A stretch of 18,473 nucleotides of DNA, taken from an uncultured Finegoldia sp. (GTDB taxonomy: Bacteria > Bacillota > Clostridia > Tissierellales > Peptoniphilaceae). Each line of letters opens with the position of its first letter. The first letter of the stretch is position 1. The notes beneath the pieces were generated by a model. It made no database searches. It saw only the letters and a list, made by a program, of their open reading frames with translations, and had not been told where the DNA came from. Both the position numbers and the translations under genes were made by a program. Location of the stretch: assembly GCF_947252345.1 (NCBI RefSeq), contig NZ_CAMXVC010000033.1, positions 1 through 18,473 on the forward strand. The letters run 5' to 3'. Shown here in pieces: positions 8,242-15,063 of this stretch.

Positions 8242-8258
8242 AGAATGATAATCATTCT
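8242..8258. promoter_or_regulatory. Fur-box-like palindrome upstream of the giant gene
   Basis: AGAATGATAATCATTCT is a 17-bp palindrome apart from its central base. Its inner AATGATAATCATT equals the centre of the classical 19-bp Fur consensus. Its centre lies ~31 bp upstream of the -35 of the promoter at 8193-8221. This suggests ferric-uptake control, although the position is further upstream than usual for simple repression. Confidence 0.65.
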
Positions 8259-8430
8259 CAGAATTTAAAACCTATAATTTCCCAATAATTTAATTTTTAA
8301 CCAACGATTTGCCACCAAAATTCAATGTTTAAATCACTGTGCGTGGAAAAATTGTCGATTGTTTTCTTATAATAAGTGCGTGTGTTGTGGTGTCTGTGGA
8401 ATGTCGAAGTCGTGGCTGTGATTTTGTACG

Positions 8431-8577
8431 TGGTGTTCAAATGTGTTTGGGTGTTCGATTTCTTCGCCTACGATGGCGCATACTTTGAATCCGTGTCCTT
8501 TTTGTCAATGTGGATTACTGCAACGTGTTTTCTGCTTTCCAATCTCCAGATTGTACTGTTTGTGTTAATTTATTCAT
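8431..8577 (-). pseudogene. Superoxide reductase 5' fragment, frameshifted
   Basis: This is a direct copy of the first ~50 codons of the gene at 99-458 (match to 310-458), with the ATG at 8575-8577. In ~149 aligned bases there are about three substitutions and two separate 1-bp deletions: one near 8499 in the GTCGTCC/GTGTCC stretch, and one in the T run near 8530. Either deletion destroys the frame. The homology breaks after the FEHH codons, so iron ligands C106 and H109 are missing. DNA from about 8371 to 8430 has weak, uncertain similarity to the later part of the gene. The copy is non-functional. Confidence 0.88.
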
Positions 8578-8611
8578 AAATATTACCCACTATAAAATTT
8601 GTTACAGCTTA

Positions 8612-8657
8612 TTTGTGCCCGAATTTTTTTGCTAATCATTATAATTTGAAATGATTA
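8612..8657 (-). promoter_or_regulatory. Decayed copy of the superoxide reductase promoter/operator
   Basis: This region matches 493-540. The palindrome arms TAATCATT (8633-8640) and AATGATTA (8650-8657) are intact. The -10 has changed from TATAAA to CACAAA (8612-8617), and two T are missing from the T tract between them. The promoter is probably dead while the operator-like arms persist. Confidence 0.6.
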
Positions 8658-8678
8658 TAGTTTTATATCCATTATGCA

Positions 8679-8704
8679 AATTGGCACCTTTTATGGTGCC
8701 AATT
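8679..8704 (-). terminator. pepF-type hairpin, copy B
   Basis: It has the same 10-bp arms AATTGGCACC / GGTGCCAATT as the other two copies, with loop TTTTAT instead of TGTTGT. It lies 68 bases after the Panacea gene stop and can serve as that gene's terminator, although the T-tract is poor. Confidence 0.55.
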
Positions 8705-8712
8705 GTCTTGTG

Positions 8713-8759
8713 TTATTTGTCGTATTTTTCGATGTCGTCGATGACTTTGCCGATGTATT
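8713..8759 (-). pseudogene. pepF 3' remnant, copy B (last 15 codons)
   Basis: This carries the exact end of pepF (YIGKVIDDIEKYDK and stop) plus the following bases. From 8679 to 8759 the sequence equals 11839-11919 except for two bases in the hairpin loop (79 of 81 identical). It begins abruptly 12 bp after the Panacea gene stop, which marks a recombination border. Confidence 0.9.
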
Positions 8760-8771
8760 GTTCGAAAATAT

Positions 8772-9383
8772 TTACGAAAAGACCAACTCCCCGTCTATCA
8801 TTTCTATAAAATTAGTGGTATTTTGTTTTTCAATCGCTTTTAATTGATTCATTATATCTTCTGTTATTTCCAATTCATCCTTAAAATAAATATATTTATT
8901 TCCATTGACTATCACTACTTCTATGTTATCGAAGTCATAATTCTTATATAAATTATACAAATTTACCATAAATTCTTTCAGGTCTTGTGGAATGTTTTCG
9001 TTGTCAATCATGCCTTTATTTTCAACCAATGTCAATATTTTAAGCTTATTACACATATCATTAAGCTCTGATAAAGTAAGATCTGCATTAACAAAGTTAT
9101 TAATCTCTAATATTTGTAATATTTTCTTATCTAAAATAGTTGGTTTCTCATCGGCAGATTCACATAAATTATTATACTGATACTCATCATATATACTTTT
9201 TACTACCGGATATCCTTCGAAATTTTCAAACTTATCATCAATAAGCTTTTTCTCAAAAACACTCAAATACATCAAGTTTGAACAATAAAGCAACGTGTTC
9301 AATTTAAGGTTTTCGTCATTTCCACCTTTTAAAATGCTTGGATTTTTAAACACAAACCAGTTCGCAATTTCAATGGCCTTCAT
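8772..9383 (-). CDS. Panacea/SocA-domain protein (DUF4065-like)
   Basis: From MKAIEIANWF at 9383 the protein has 203 aa. The N-terminal region (AIEIANWFV, LKLNTLLYCSNLMYL, then F.GYPVVKSIYDEY) shows the pattern of the SocA/Panacea fold. That fold is found in phage-associated proteins, in antitoxins of many toxin-antitoxin pairs, and in the Caulobacter proteolytic adaptor SocA. The rest is acidic with no motif I recognise. GGGGGTG precedes the 9383 start. A second in-frame ATG at 9428 (MSISLRLFFKKWGCF extension) has AAGAGGAG only 4 bases upstream, and that site lies inside a hairpin; I prefer 9383 because family members begin at this point. No toxin gene adjoins it, so the antitoxin role is unproven. 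It ends 12 bp from the pepF remnant. Confidence 0.75.
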   Translation of the reverse strand: MKAIEIANWFVFKNPSILKGGNDENLKLNTLLYCSNLMYLSVFEKKLIDDKFENFEGYPVVKSIYDEYQYNNLCESADEKPTILDKKILQILEINNFVNADLTLSELNDMCNKLKILTLVENKGMIDNENIPQDLKEFMVNLYNLYKNYDFDNIEVVIVNGNKYIYFKDELEITEDIMNQLKAIEKQNTTNFIEMIDGELVFS

Positions 9384-9401
9384 AAAACACCCCCATTTTT
9401 T

Positions 9402-9442
9402 AAAAAAGAGCCTCAATGATATACTCATGAAGCTCCTCTTTT
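9402..9442 (-). terminator. Hairpin plus T-run in the Panacea gene leader (terminator or attenuator)
   Basis: On the minus strand, AAAAGAGGAGC...TCATGA pairs imperfectly with TCATTGAGG.CTCTTTT and is followed by T6 (9402-9407). It lies between the Panacea promoter and its start codon. It could end transcription arriving from the ABC operon, or act as a leader attenuator. It also buries the ribosome site of the alternative 9428 start. Confidence 0.5.
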
Positions 9443-9461
9443 CTTTAAATATCTTATTTAT

Positions 9462-9490
9462 CAACCTAATTATAACACAAATTTAGGTTG
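9462..9490 (-). promoter_or_regulatory. Promoter with overlapping inverted repeat upstream of the Panacea gene
   Basis: A perfect 8-bp inverted repeat CAACCTAA (9462-9469) / TTAGGTTG (9483-9490) brackets a consensus minus-strand -10 TATAAT (9469-9474). The -35 region is weak. An operator-like repeat over the -10 is typical of autoregulated small operons, including toxin-antitoxin systems. Confidence 0.6.
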
Positions 9491-9526
9491 CGTCGGGTTT
9501 TCTTTATGTGATAAATTTCTCGTTCA

Positions 9527-10198
9527 TTAGAATCCCCTATACTGTAATTTCGTTCTTGCTTTTTTCATAAAATGATAGGACACCGCATATAAAAGAATCA
9601 AATTCAACACAATTTTCTTCATATCTGCTTGATTTCCCACAATTATTTTTCTGATTTCTTGTGTTATTGTGAGTTTGTATCCAAATATCAAAAATGCTGT
9701 TGTGATAAATCCAGTAAATGATGCTACTCGTTCGTAAATAAATGTGAGTGCCATGAACAAGAAGAACACGCCATACATGAAAATCAAGGCGAATATTATA
9801 GCTACAATCAGATTTGGTTTGAATTGTATTATCCCATTCAATCCATTTCCCGATAAAAATATTACAATCGAAAATAAAATCGCCGCTTTTACTAACCAAA
9901 CGATGCTTCTTTTGAAATAAATCATCGTGATGCTTGTTCTGGATGCAATCATATTAATCATACCGTTGCTTTTGATTTCAAATTCTATAGATTTGACAAG
10001 TTCAAACAACACTGTCTGTAACAAATACCATATCAAAAAATACGTGAACGATTCATTGTTCCAATTGTCCGTCGATTTCAGCATCAGACAAACTCCAGAA
10101 AGCATGATAATATCCGATATTAGCTTTGAAAAAAATTCTATCTTGTAGTTTTTGTTTTCGTCGATGTATTTTCGTAATTCTCCGTATTTATATCCCAT
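9527..10198 (-). CDS. ABC-2 type transporter permease (second subunit)
   Basis: This is a 223-aa integral membrane protein with about six hydrophobic segments, for example around IIMLSGVCLML, FLIWYLLQTVLF, AAILFSIVIFL, LIVAIIFALIFMYGVFFLFM, FITTAFLIFGY and LILLYAVSY. Layout and context are those of an ABC-2 permease. The start ATG overlaps the upstream permease by 11 bp, with AGAGGT 7 bases before it, so translation is coupled. It presumably pairs with the 10188-10940 product and the ATPase at 10933-11817. The substrate is unknown. The gene is followed by ~140 bp and then the Panacea gene. Confidence 0.82.
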   Translation of the reverse strand: MGYKYGELRKYIDENKNYKIEFFSKLISDIIMLSGVCLMLKSTDNWNNESFTYFLIWYLLQTVLFELVKSIEFEIKSNGMINMIASRTSITMIYFKRSIVWLVKAAILFSIVIFLSGNGLNGIIQFKPNLIVAIIFALIFMYGVFFLFMALTFIYERVASFTGFITTAFLIFGYKLTITQEIRKIIVGNQADMKKIVLNLILLYAVSYHFMKKARTKLQYRGF

Positions 10199-10940
10199 AC
10201 AAATTACCTCTTTTCATGCTTGTTTGAATGTTTTTGTCGTATGAAATTTTGACCAAAACGGACAATACAACAGCCTGTATCAAAAGCTGTATTATCAAAT
10301 CATATCTGATATTATTCAGTTGTAATTGTGTGAAAATTGTACGTGCATTGTTAAATGGAAACAATATTTTATTGATAAGTACAAGTGCTTTGTTGTCGAC
10401 TTTTACGGTAATATCTCCGAAAAACAACATATAAGTTTCTGCCAAGGCGACAAAACTTCCCAACCTTTTGTAAAGTAGTGTGAAGCTTGATAAGAATGTT
10501 CCCAATTGATAAAGTATGAACACAGACACAACCATCACCAAAATTATTATAGGAATGTGGTTGAATTTCGAATAATCAAAGTCTACTGATACAAATATCA
10601 ATGTGAATATTACGATTACTTTTATCGTATTCATCAAACATTCCACTAAATTCCTGTACAAAACAACTGATAGTATCCCTGTTTTTGATTGGACAATTGA
10701 TATCAGTGTTCTGTCTGTTATTTCGTTTTGTATCAAAAATGTTGGTGATTCAATCGCATAAGTCGCATAATACCACAATATCATCATCAAAAACACGATT
10801 TCTTTTTCTTTTACAAACAGTGCATCTATGATGAAAAGTGACATCAAAAGCACTGCGATGTTTGCAAATATGACGTTGAATTTGTATTTTTTGATTTCTG
10901 CGAAATCTCTGTTAAATTCCAATAACAATTTACTAAACAT
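10188..10940 (-). CDS. ABC-2 type transporter permease (first subunit)
   Basis: This 250-aa protein has about six hydrophobic segments (FANIAVLLMSLFII, VFLMMILWYYATYA, VIVIFTLIFVSV, IIILVMVVSVFILY, and a C-terminal IIQLLIQAVVLSVLV). The short loop NEITDRTLISIVQSK between the second and third segments is typical of ABC-2 permeases (an E-rich coupling region before a conserved amphipathic stretch). The ATG overlaps the stop of the ATPase gene, with AGGGTG upstream. Two different permeases with one ATPase suggest a heterodimeric pore. Exporters of this type move antibiotics, peptides or lipids; nothing here decides which. Confidence 0.83.
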   Translation of the reverse strand: MFSKLLLEFNRDFAEIKKYKFNVIFANIAVLLMSLFIIDALFVKEKEIVFLMMILWYYATYAIESPTFLIQNEITDRTLISIVQSKTGILSVVLYRNLVECLMNTIKVIVIFTLIFVSVDFDYSKFNHIPIIILVMVVSVFILYQLGTFLSSFTLLYKRLGSFVALAETYMLFFGDITVKVDNKALVLINKILFPFNNARTIFTQLQLNNIRYDLIIQLLIQAVVLSVLVKISYDKNIQTSMKRGNLYGI

Positions 10941-11817
10941 TTGAAATCACCCTGAAGTACACATCTTCTGCCGTCAAAGATTCTTTTCTCATGCTTGTTA
11001 TGTCACAGTTTTTAAGTAGAAATTCCTTCTCATCTTCATCGTAAACTGACAATATAATTGAATTATCAGTAAATTCGTATTTCGTTTTCTTCAAATTATC
11101 TAGTAGATTTCTGTTGGTGTTTTCTATTTCAATGATGTCTTTTTGTAAATCTTTTGAATCAAACAACTGTTTGGATGGTTTATCCAGTACAATTTTCCCT
11201 TCATTTATTAGTATTAATCTGGAGTTGATGTTTTTCATAAATGATAGGTCGTGACTTGTGAAGATGACTGTCTTTTGGTCTTCAACTGCTATTTTGTGTA
11301 GAAAATTCAACAGAATATTCATACTATTGATGTCCAATCCATTGGTAGGTTCATCCAAGCAAATTATGTCGGGATTGGTTAGAAGTGTGACTATGAGTGA
11401 AAGTTTTTGACGATTTCCTTGCGATAATTCGGATACTTTTTTGTCTTTGAACTCTGTAAAATCTAGTTTGTCCATCAAATTATTCACTTCATTTTCATTG
11501 TAATTAACGTGATTTAGTCCCAGAAAATATTTGATGTTTTCAGTGGCTGTCAAATAATCGTAGTATCCGCCTCCACTTTCAAGCACAAGTTTGGTGTGTT
11601 CTCTGATTTTAGAATTTTTGTTGGATATTTTATCCACACTACATTCTCCTTGGTCTTGGTACAATAATCCACACAAAATTTTAATTAGTGTGCTTTTTCC
11701 GGAGCCGTTTTTCCCTATAATTGAAACTATTTCGCCCTTTTCTATTTGCAAATTCTCAACTTCAAGTACAGTATTTCCGTCGAATGATTTTTTAATATTA
11801 TTAAATTGTATATACAT
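10933..11817 (-). CDS. ABC transporter ATP-binding protein
   Basis: The protein has 294 aa from the ATG at 11817, with AGAGG 7 bases upstream; longer in-frame starts lie inside the pepF hairpin and are not credible. Walker A is GKNGSGKST (35-43), the signature is LSQGN (131-135), Walker B is IICLDEP (151-157) with the TNGLD D-loop following, and the H-loop is H189 in FTSHD. The Q-loop region reads LVLESGGGYYDYLT, so Glu80 stands where Gln is usual, as in some CcmA/NodI-like ATPases. The last ~85 residues form an extra C-terminal domain, common in ABC-2 exporters. It drives the two permeases encoded just downstream. It begins 22 bp after the pepF hairpin with no room for a normal promoter, so it probably relies on read-through from pepF. 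Confidence 0.92.
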   Translation of the reverse strand: MYIQFNNIKKSFDGNTVLEVENLQIEKGEIVSIIGKNGSGKSTLIKILCGLLYQDQGECSVDKISNKNSKIREHTKLVLESGGGYYDYLTATENIKYFLGLNHVNYNENEVNNLMDKLDFTEFKDKKVSELSQGNRQKLSLIVTLLTNPDIICLDEPTNGLDINSMNILLNFLHKIAVEDQKTVIFTSHDLSFMKNINSRLILINEGKIVLDKPSKQLFDSKDLQKDIIEIENTNRNLLDNLKKTKYEFTDNSIILSVYDEDEKEFLLKNCDITSMRKESLTAEDVYFRVISNV

Positions 11818-11838
11818 TTGTTGCCTCTTATCTATGTA

Positions 11839-11864
11839 AATTGGCACCTGTTGTGGTGCCAATT
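11839..11864 (-). terminator. pepF-type hairpin, copy C (native, after intact pepF)
   Basis: Eight bases after the pepF stop, AATTGGCACC / GGTGCCAATT forms a perfect 10-bp stem with a 6-base loop. There is no good T-run on the minus strand (ATTTACATAG), so termination is likely partial and would let transcription reach the ABC genes. Confidence 0.55.
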
Positions 11865-11919
11865 GTCTTGTGTTATTTGTCGTATTTTTCGATGTCGTCG
11901 ATGACTTTGCCGATGTATT
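11839..11919 (-). repeat. 81-bp direct repeat, right border of the ABC/Panacea module
   Basis: This matches 8679-8759 at 79 of 81 bases. It consists of the pepF hairpin and the last 15-16 codons of pepF. Similarity to copy A (596-741) continues further into pepF, to about 12050. Confidence 0.85.
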
Positions 11920-13681
11920 CGATGGTGTCTTTGAGTGGTTGGTCTGTCGTGATGTCTACTCCTGCTGCTTTTGCGATGCCAACGGAGTCTTCTGTCGAGC
12001 CCAGTGCCAAGGCTTTGAGCCATCTGTCTGCGGCTGGTTTTCCTTCTTCGACTATCATTTTAGATACTTGCGTTCCGATTGTGAGTCCTGCGGAGTATGT
12101 GTACGGATACAATCCCATGTAGTAGTGTGGTTGTCTCATCCATGTTAATTCTGCTCCGTCGTTTATCTCGACGTCGTCGCCCCAGAATTTTTGTAGTGTT
12201 TCTCTGAAGATTCTTGACAAATCATCGGCCGTGAATCCTTGTTTGGCGTCTATTAGTTTGTAGACTTCTCGTTGGTAGTAGCCTTCGATGAAGTGTGTGA
12301 CGAAGTTGTGGAAGTAGGTTCTGGAGATTATTTGTCCGGACAAGTATCTTCTTTCTTGGTCGGTTGTGGCTTTTTCCAACAAGTATCTGCTCATGATGAG
12401 TTCGTTTGTTGTGGATGGCGATTCTATGAAGTACATTGATGGGTCGTTGTCCAATACGTTTTGTGTTTTTTGCGAGATGTGCGATTGTCCTGCATGTCCC
12501 AATTCGTGCGCCAATACGATGGCTTCGGTCAATTTGCCCGTCCACGATATCAATACGTAAGGGTGTGCCAAGAATGGCGATGCGCAGAATGCTCCTGTTG
12601 ATTTTCCAAATGTGTTGACAAAGTCAATCCACTTTTCGTCAAATGCACGATCGAGCATTTTGGAGTAGTCTTCACCCAAGATTGACAAGCCTTCTTTGAG
12701 TAAGCCCCTCGCATCTTCGACTGTGATGTTTTTCGAGAATGAGTTTTCGACGTCCAATTTCAAATCCATAAATGTAACTTTGTCGAGGTTGTATTCTTTT
12801 TTGATGATTTGGGCGTATTTTCTCATATGTTTCGGAAGTTCTTGCATAATCACATCTAGTTGTCTGTTGTATAATTCACGAGATATGTTTTGCTTGTCCA
12901 ACAAGAAATCTATCACTGAATCGTATCCTCTTAGTTCACTTTCCGCCTTTTCGGCTTGGCAATGTGATAGGTAAATCATTGCTGTCGTGTTTTTGTATTT
13001 GGCAAGTTCGTCGTAGAACACTTGGTATGATTTCCTTCTCAAATCCGTGTCGGTGTCGTTGTCGTAGACTCCTTCGAACAAGTTGTATGTCATTTCGTAT
13101 TTTTTGCCGTTGACTTCGAAATCCGGGAATGTGATGTCGTGGATTTTAGTGGTGTTGTAGATTTCGTAGAATGAGCTGAATGTCTGAGAGAATTTGCTTA
13201 TAGTGTTTTCCACTTCTTTGGATAGGATGTGTTCTTTTTTCTTCAACAAGCTGTCGATGAATCGTTTGTTGTTGGCGTCGTTTTTCACTTGGGTAAGTGT
13301 TTGTTCGTCAACTTGTACGAGCTCTGTTTCGAAAAAGCTCATTTTGTTTTCGATGTCGGCAATTTTTGTGAATGTCTGCATGGCTCTTTTTTGTGACTTT
13401 TCGTTGTGGCCGTCCGCTTCCACATCGAGTGATGCGTAGTGTGCGATACGGTCGATGTTAGCCACGATGTCTCTGTAATCGTCCATGGCGTTTTTTATGA
13501 TGTCTTCTGAGTTCAACTTGTTTTCATAGTTTTGCTTGAAATCGTCGGTCATCAAATCGACTGTTTGGATTGCTTTTTCGAACTCGTCTTCGCTCTTATA
13601 CAATGCAGACAAATCCCACATATATTGAGGGTCTGCTTCTTCTCTTTTACAGTATTCTAATATGTCCATTATATCGCCCAA
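11873..13681 (-). CDS. pepF: Oligoendopeptidase F (M3B zinc metallopeptidase)
   Basis: This 602-aa cytosolic peptidase cleaves oligopeptides. The zinc site is HELGH at residues 392-396, and the third ligand E420 lies in FIESPSTTNE, matching the M3B spacing. The length is typical for PepF (about 600 aa). The frame opens at a TTG (13681, AAGGAAGG just upstream) inside the end of the M29 aminopeptidase gene. An ATG four codons later (13669) forms a TAATG stop-start overlap with that gene; either start is possible, and both mean translational coupling. The start of PepF (DILEYCKREEADPQYMWDLS) is as in the family. Its 3' end has been duplicated twice in the window (596-741 and 8713-8759), always with the hairpin. 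The gene itself looks intact. Confidence 0.95.
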   Translation of the reverse strand: MGDIMDILEYCKREEADPQYMWDLSALYKSEDEFEKAIQTVDLMTDDFKQNYENKLNSEDIIKNAMDDYRDIVANIDRIAHYASLDVEADGHNEKSQKRAMQTFTKIADIENKMSFFETELVQVDEQTLTQVKNDANNKRFIDSLLKKKEHILSKEVENTISKFSQTFSSFYEIYNTTKIHDITFPDFEVNGKKYEMTYNLFEGVYDNDTDTDLRRKSYQVFYDELAKYKNTTAMIYLSHCQAEKAESELRGYDSVIDFLLDKQNISRELYNRQLDVIMQELPKHMRKYAQIIKKEYNLDKVTFMDLKLDVENSFSKNITVEDARGLLKEGLSILGEDYSKMLDRAFDEKWIDFVNTFGKSTGAFCASPFLAHPYVLISWTGKLTEAIVLAHELGHAGQSHISQKTQNVLDNDPSMYFIESPSTTNELIMSRYLLEKATTDQERRYLSGQIISRTYFHNFVTHFIEGYYQREVYKLIDAKQGFTADDLSRIFRETLQKFWGDDVEINDGAELTWMRQPHYYMGLYPYTYSAGLTIGTQVSKMIVEEGKPAADRWLKALALGSTEDSVGIAKAAGVDITTDQPLKDTIEYIGKVIDDIEKYDK

Positions 13682-14901
13682 TTTCCTTCCTTAAATACTT
13701 CTATTTCTTTGCCGTCAGCTGTCGTGCCTACGATTGTCATATCCTTCGAGCCGACCATAAAATCAACGTGAATCAATGAGTCGTTGATTCCCTTTTCCTT
13801 CAATTCTTCCGGTTTCATATCAACTCCGCCTTCAATACAAGTCGGATATGCTTGACCGAATGCTAGATGACAAGATGCGTTCTCGTCGTACAACGTCTTG
13901 ATGAATGTCACATTTGACAACGAAATCGGCGATTCGTAAGGGACAAGTGCGACTTCTCCCAGGTATTTTCCGTTTTCGTCAGTGTCGAACATATTCTTCA
14001 AAGTTTCCCTGCCGATTTCTGCGTCAAAATCGACAACTTTTCCATTTTTAAATTCAAATCTCATCTTGTCAATCGTGTTGCCACCGTAGTTCAACGGTTT
14101 CGTGCTGTAAACAACGCCGTTGACCTTGTCCTTATGAGGAGCTGTGAAGACTTCTTCTGTCGGAATGTTCGGCACAAAATCATTTCCGTAGTTGTCCGTA
14201 GCCTGTGCTGCCATCCACAAGTGACCTTCTGGAAGCTCTATCGTCAAGTCCGTTCCCAATGAGTTTGTGTAGTGTAGCTTGACAAATTGGTGCTTGTTCA
14301 TAAATTCTGCGTGTTTGTTCATCGTGTTCAAGTGTTCATCCCACGCTTTGATTGGGTCTTCTGTGTCAGAACGTGTCGCCTTGAAGATTTCCTCCCACAA
14401 TTTTTCTACAGCTTCTTTTTCTGAAAGTTCTGGAAATACTCTCTTCGCCCAGCCAACACTTGGAGCTGCTACAACACACCAGCTATTGATGTCGTTCATC
14501 GTGTATTTTCGAATAGGCTTCATCTTTTGGGCATAAACCTTGCTTCTCATTTGAACTCTGTCAGGGTCAATGCCCTTTAGGTTTTGTGGGTCTTGGCAAG
14601 TGACAGAAATCACTCCCGCCTTTTTTTCAAAATAGTATCTCGATTTATCTACTAAAAAATCGCCGACGTCCTTCAACGCTTCTTCAGATGCGTTTTCATA
14701 GAACATTCTGTCGATTGTGTCGTCATTCCATTCCATCACAACTTCGCTGCAGCCTTTTTCGTAGGCGTATTTCGCCAAAAGTCTCGCAAAATCCGCCCTC
14801 TCAACCGAGCAACGAATCACGAGGGGTCTGTCGTTCGCATTGATACCCTTTTCAATGACCAATTTTGCGTAATTATTTAGTTTTTTGTCAAAATTTTCCA
14901 T
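13669..14901 (-). CDS. Aminopeptidase, family M29 (PepS/AmpS/AmpT type)
   Basis: This 410-aa metallo-aminopeptidase removes N-terminal residues from peptides in the cytosol. Residues at the positions known for the two-metal site of the family are present: E250 (IPTEEVFTAP), E316 (LGEVALVP), E340 and H345 (ENASCHLAFG), Y352, H378 and D380 (LIHVDFM). Length and the closing TTADGKEIEVFKEG strand are normal. The ATG is preceded by GAGGAGG at good spacing, and a clear promoter lies at 14929-14957. It overlaps pepF by 3-13 bp, so the two form a peptide-degradation operon: the endopeptidase shortens peptides and this enzyme trims them to amino acids, sensible for an organism that lives on peptides. 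Confidence 0.94.
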   Translation of the reverse strand: MENFDKKLNNYAKLVIEKGINANDRPLVIRCSVERADFARLLAKYAYEKGCSEVVMEWNDDTIDRMFYENASEEALKDVGDFLVDKSRYYFEKKAGVISVTCQDPQNLKGIDPDRVQMRSKVYAQKMKPIRKYTMNDINSWCVVAAPSVGWAKRVFPELSEKEAVEKLWEEIFKATRSDTEDPIKAWDEHLNTMNKHAEFMNKHQFVKLHYTNSLGTDLTIELPEGHLWMAAQATDNYGNDFVPNIPTEEVFTAPHKDKVNGVVYSTKPLNYGGNTIDKMRFEFKNGKVVDFDAEIGRETLKNMFDTDENGKYLGEVALVPYESPISLSNVTFIKTLYDENASCHLAFGQAYPTCIEGGVDMKPEELKEKGINDSLIHVDFMVGSKDMTIVGTTADGKEIEVFKEGNWAI

Positions 14902-14928
14902 ATTTACCTCCTCATTAAACTTAATAAT

Positions 14929-14957
14929 ATTATATGGTTTTCCCGTATAATTTTCAA
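14929..14957 (-). promoter_or_regulatory. Promoter of the M29 aminopeptidase-pepF operon
   Basis: On the minus strand, -35 TTGAAA (14952-14957) and consensus -10 TATAAT (14929-14934) are spaced 17 bp, about 28 bp before the ATG. It lies back to back with the plus-strand promoter at 15009-15037. Confidence 0.8.
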
Positions 14958-15008
14958 TTTAATCCGTCAAAATTATTGCAATTTAGCAAAAATCTCGTCA
15001 AATTTTGA

Positions 15009-15037
15009 TTGACTTTAATAATTTATTATACTAAAAT
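15009..15037 (+). promoter_or_regulatory. Promoter of the HAD phosphatase operon
   Basis: The -35 TTGACT (15009-15014) and -10 TAAAAT (15032-15037) are separated by 17 bp, about 26 bp before the ATG at 15064. Confidence 0.75.
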
Positions 15038-15063
15038 CTAAATATAAATGAAAGGATGAAATT

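Larger units (their letters stand above)
742..8430 (-). other. Giant surface-protein module bounded by junction copies A and B
   Basis: This 7.7-kb segment holds the Fur-box promoter, the giant gene and the signal-peptide stub. It lies between two direct copies of the same chromosomal junction. No recombinase gene is present. Interpretation as an inserted module is inference from the duplicated borders. Confidence 0.6.
8679..8759 (-). repeat. 81-bp direct repeat, left border of the ABC/Panacea module
   Basis: Together with 11839-11919 this forms a direct repeat flanking about 3.08 kb (8760-11838) that carries the Panacea gene and the three ABC transporter genes. The near-identity of the repeats suggests a recent event, or homogenisation. 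Confidence 0.85.
8760..11838 (-). other. ABC transporter-Panacea module bounded by 81-bp direct repeats
   Basis: This 3.1-kb segment carries the ATPase, two permeases and the Panacea gene between copies B and C of the pepF end plus hairpin. Its gene order is compact and all genes share one strand with pepF. Insertion is inferred from the repeats; no integrase or transposase is seen. Confidence 0.6.

Noticed and set aside
8376..8579. 67-codon plus-strand ORF
   Set aside because: It is antisense to the superoxide reductase pseudogene and has no ribosome site.
9443..9464. TTG start at 9464 for the Panacea protein (230 aa)
   Set aside because: It lies at the expected transcription start just after the -10 box, has no ribosome site, and the added residues do not match the family.
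11818..11862. 15-residue N-terminal extension of the ABC ATPase (start at 11862)
   Set aside because: The codons lie in the pepF hairpin and before a good ribosome site (AGAGG) for the ATG at 11817, where the family pattern begins.
11841..12148. Two plus-strand ORFs starting in the pepF hairpin
   Set aside because: They are the reverse complement of the pepF 3' end. The similar ORF at 564-803 arises only because that DNA is duplicated.
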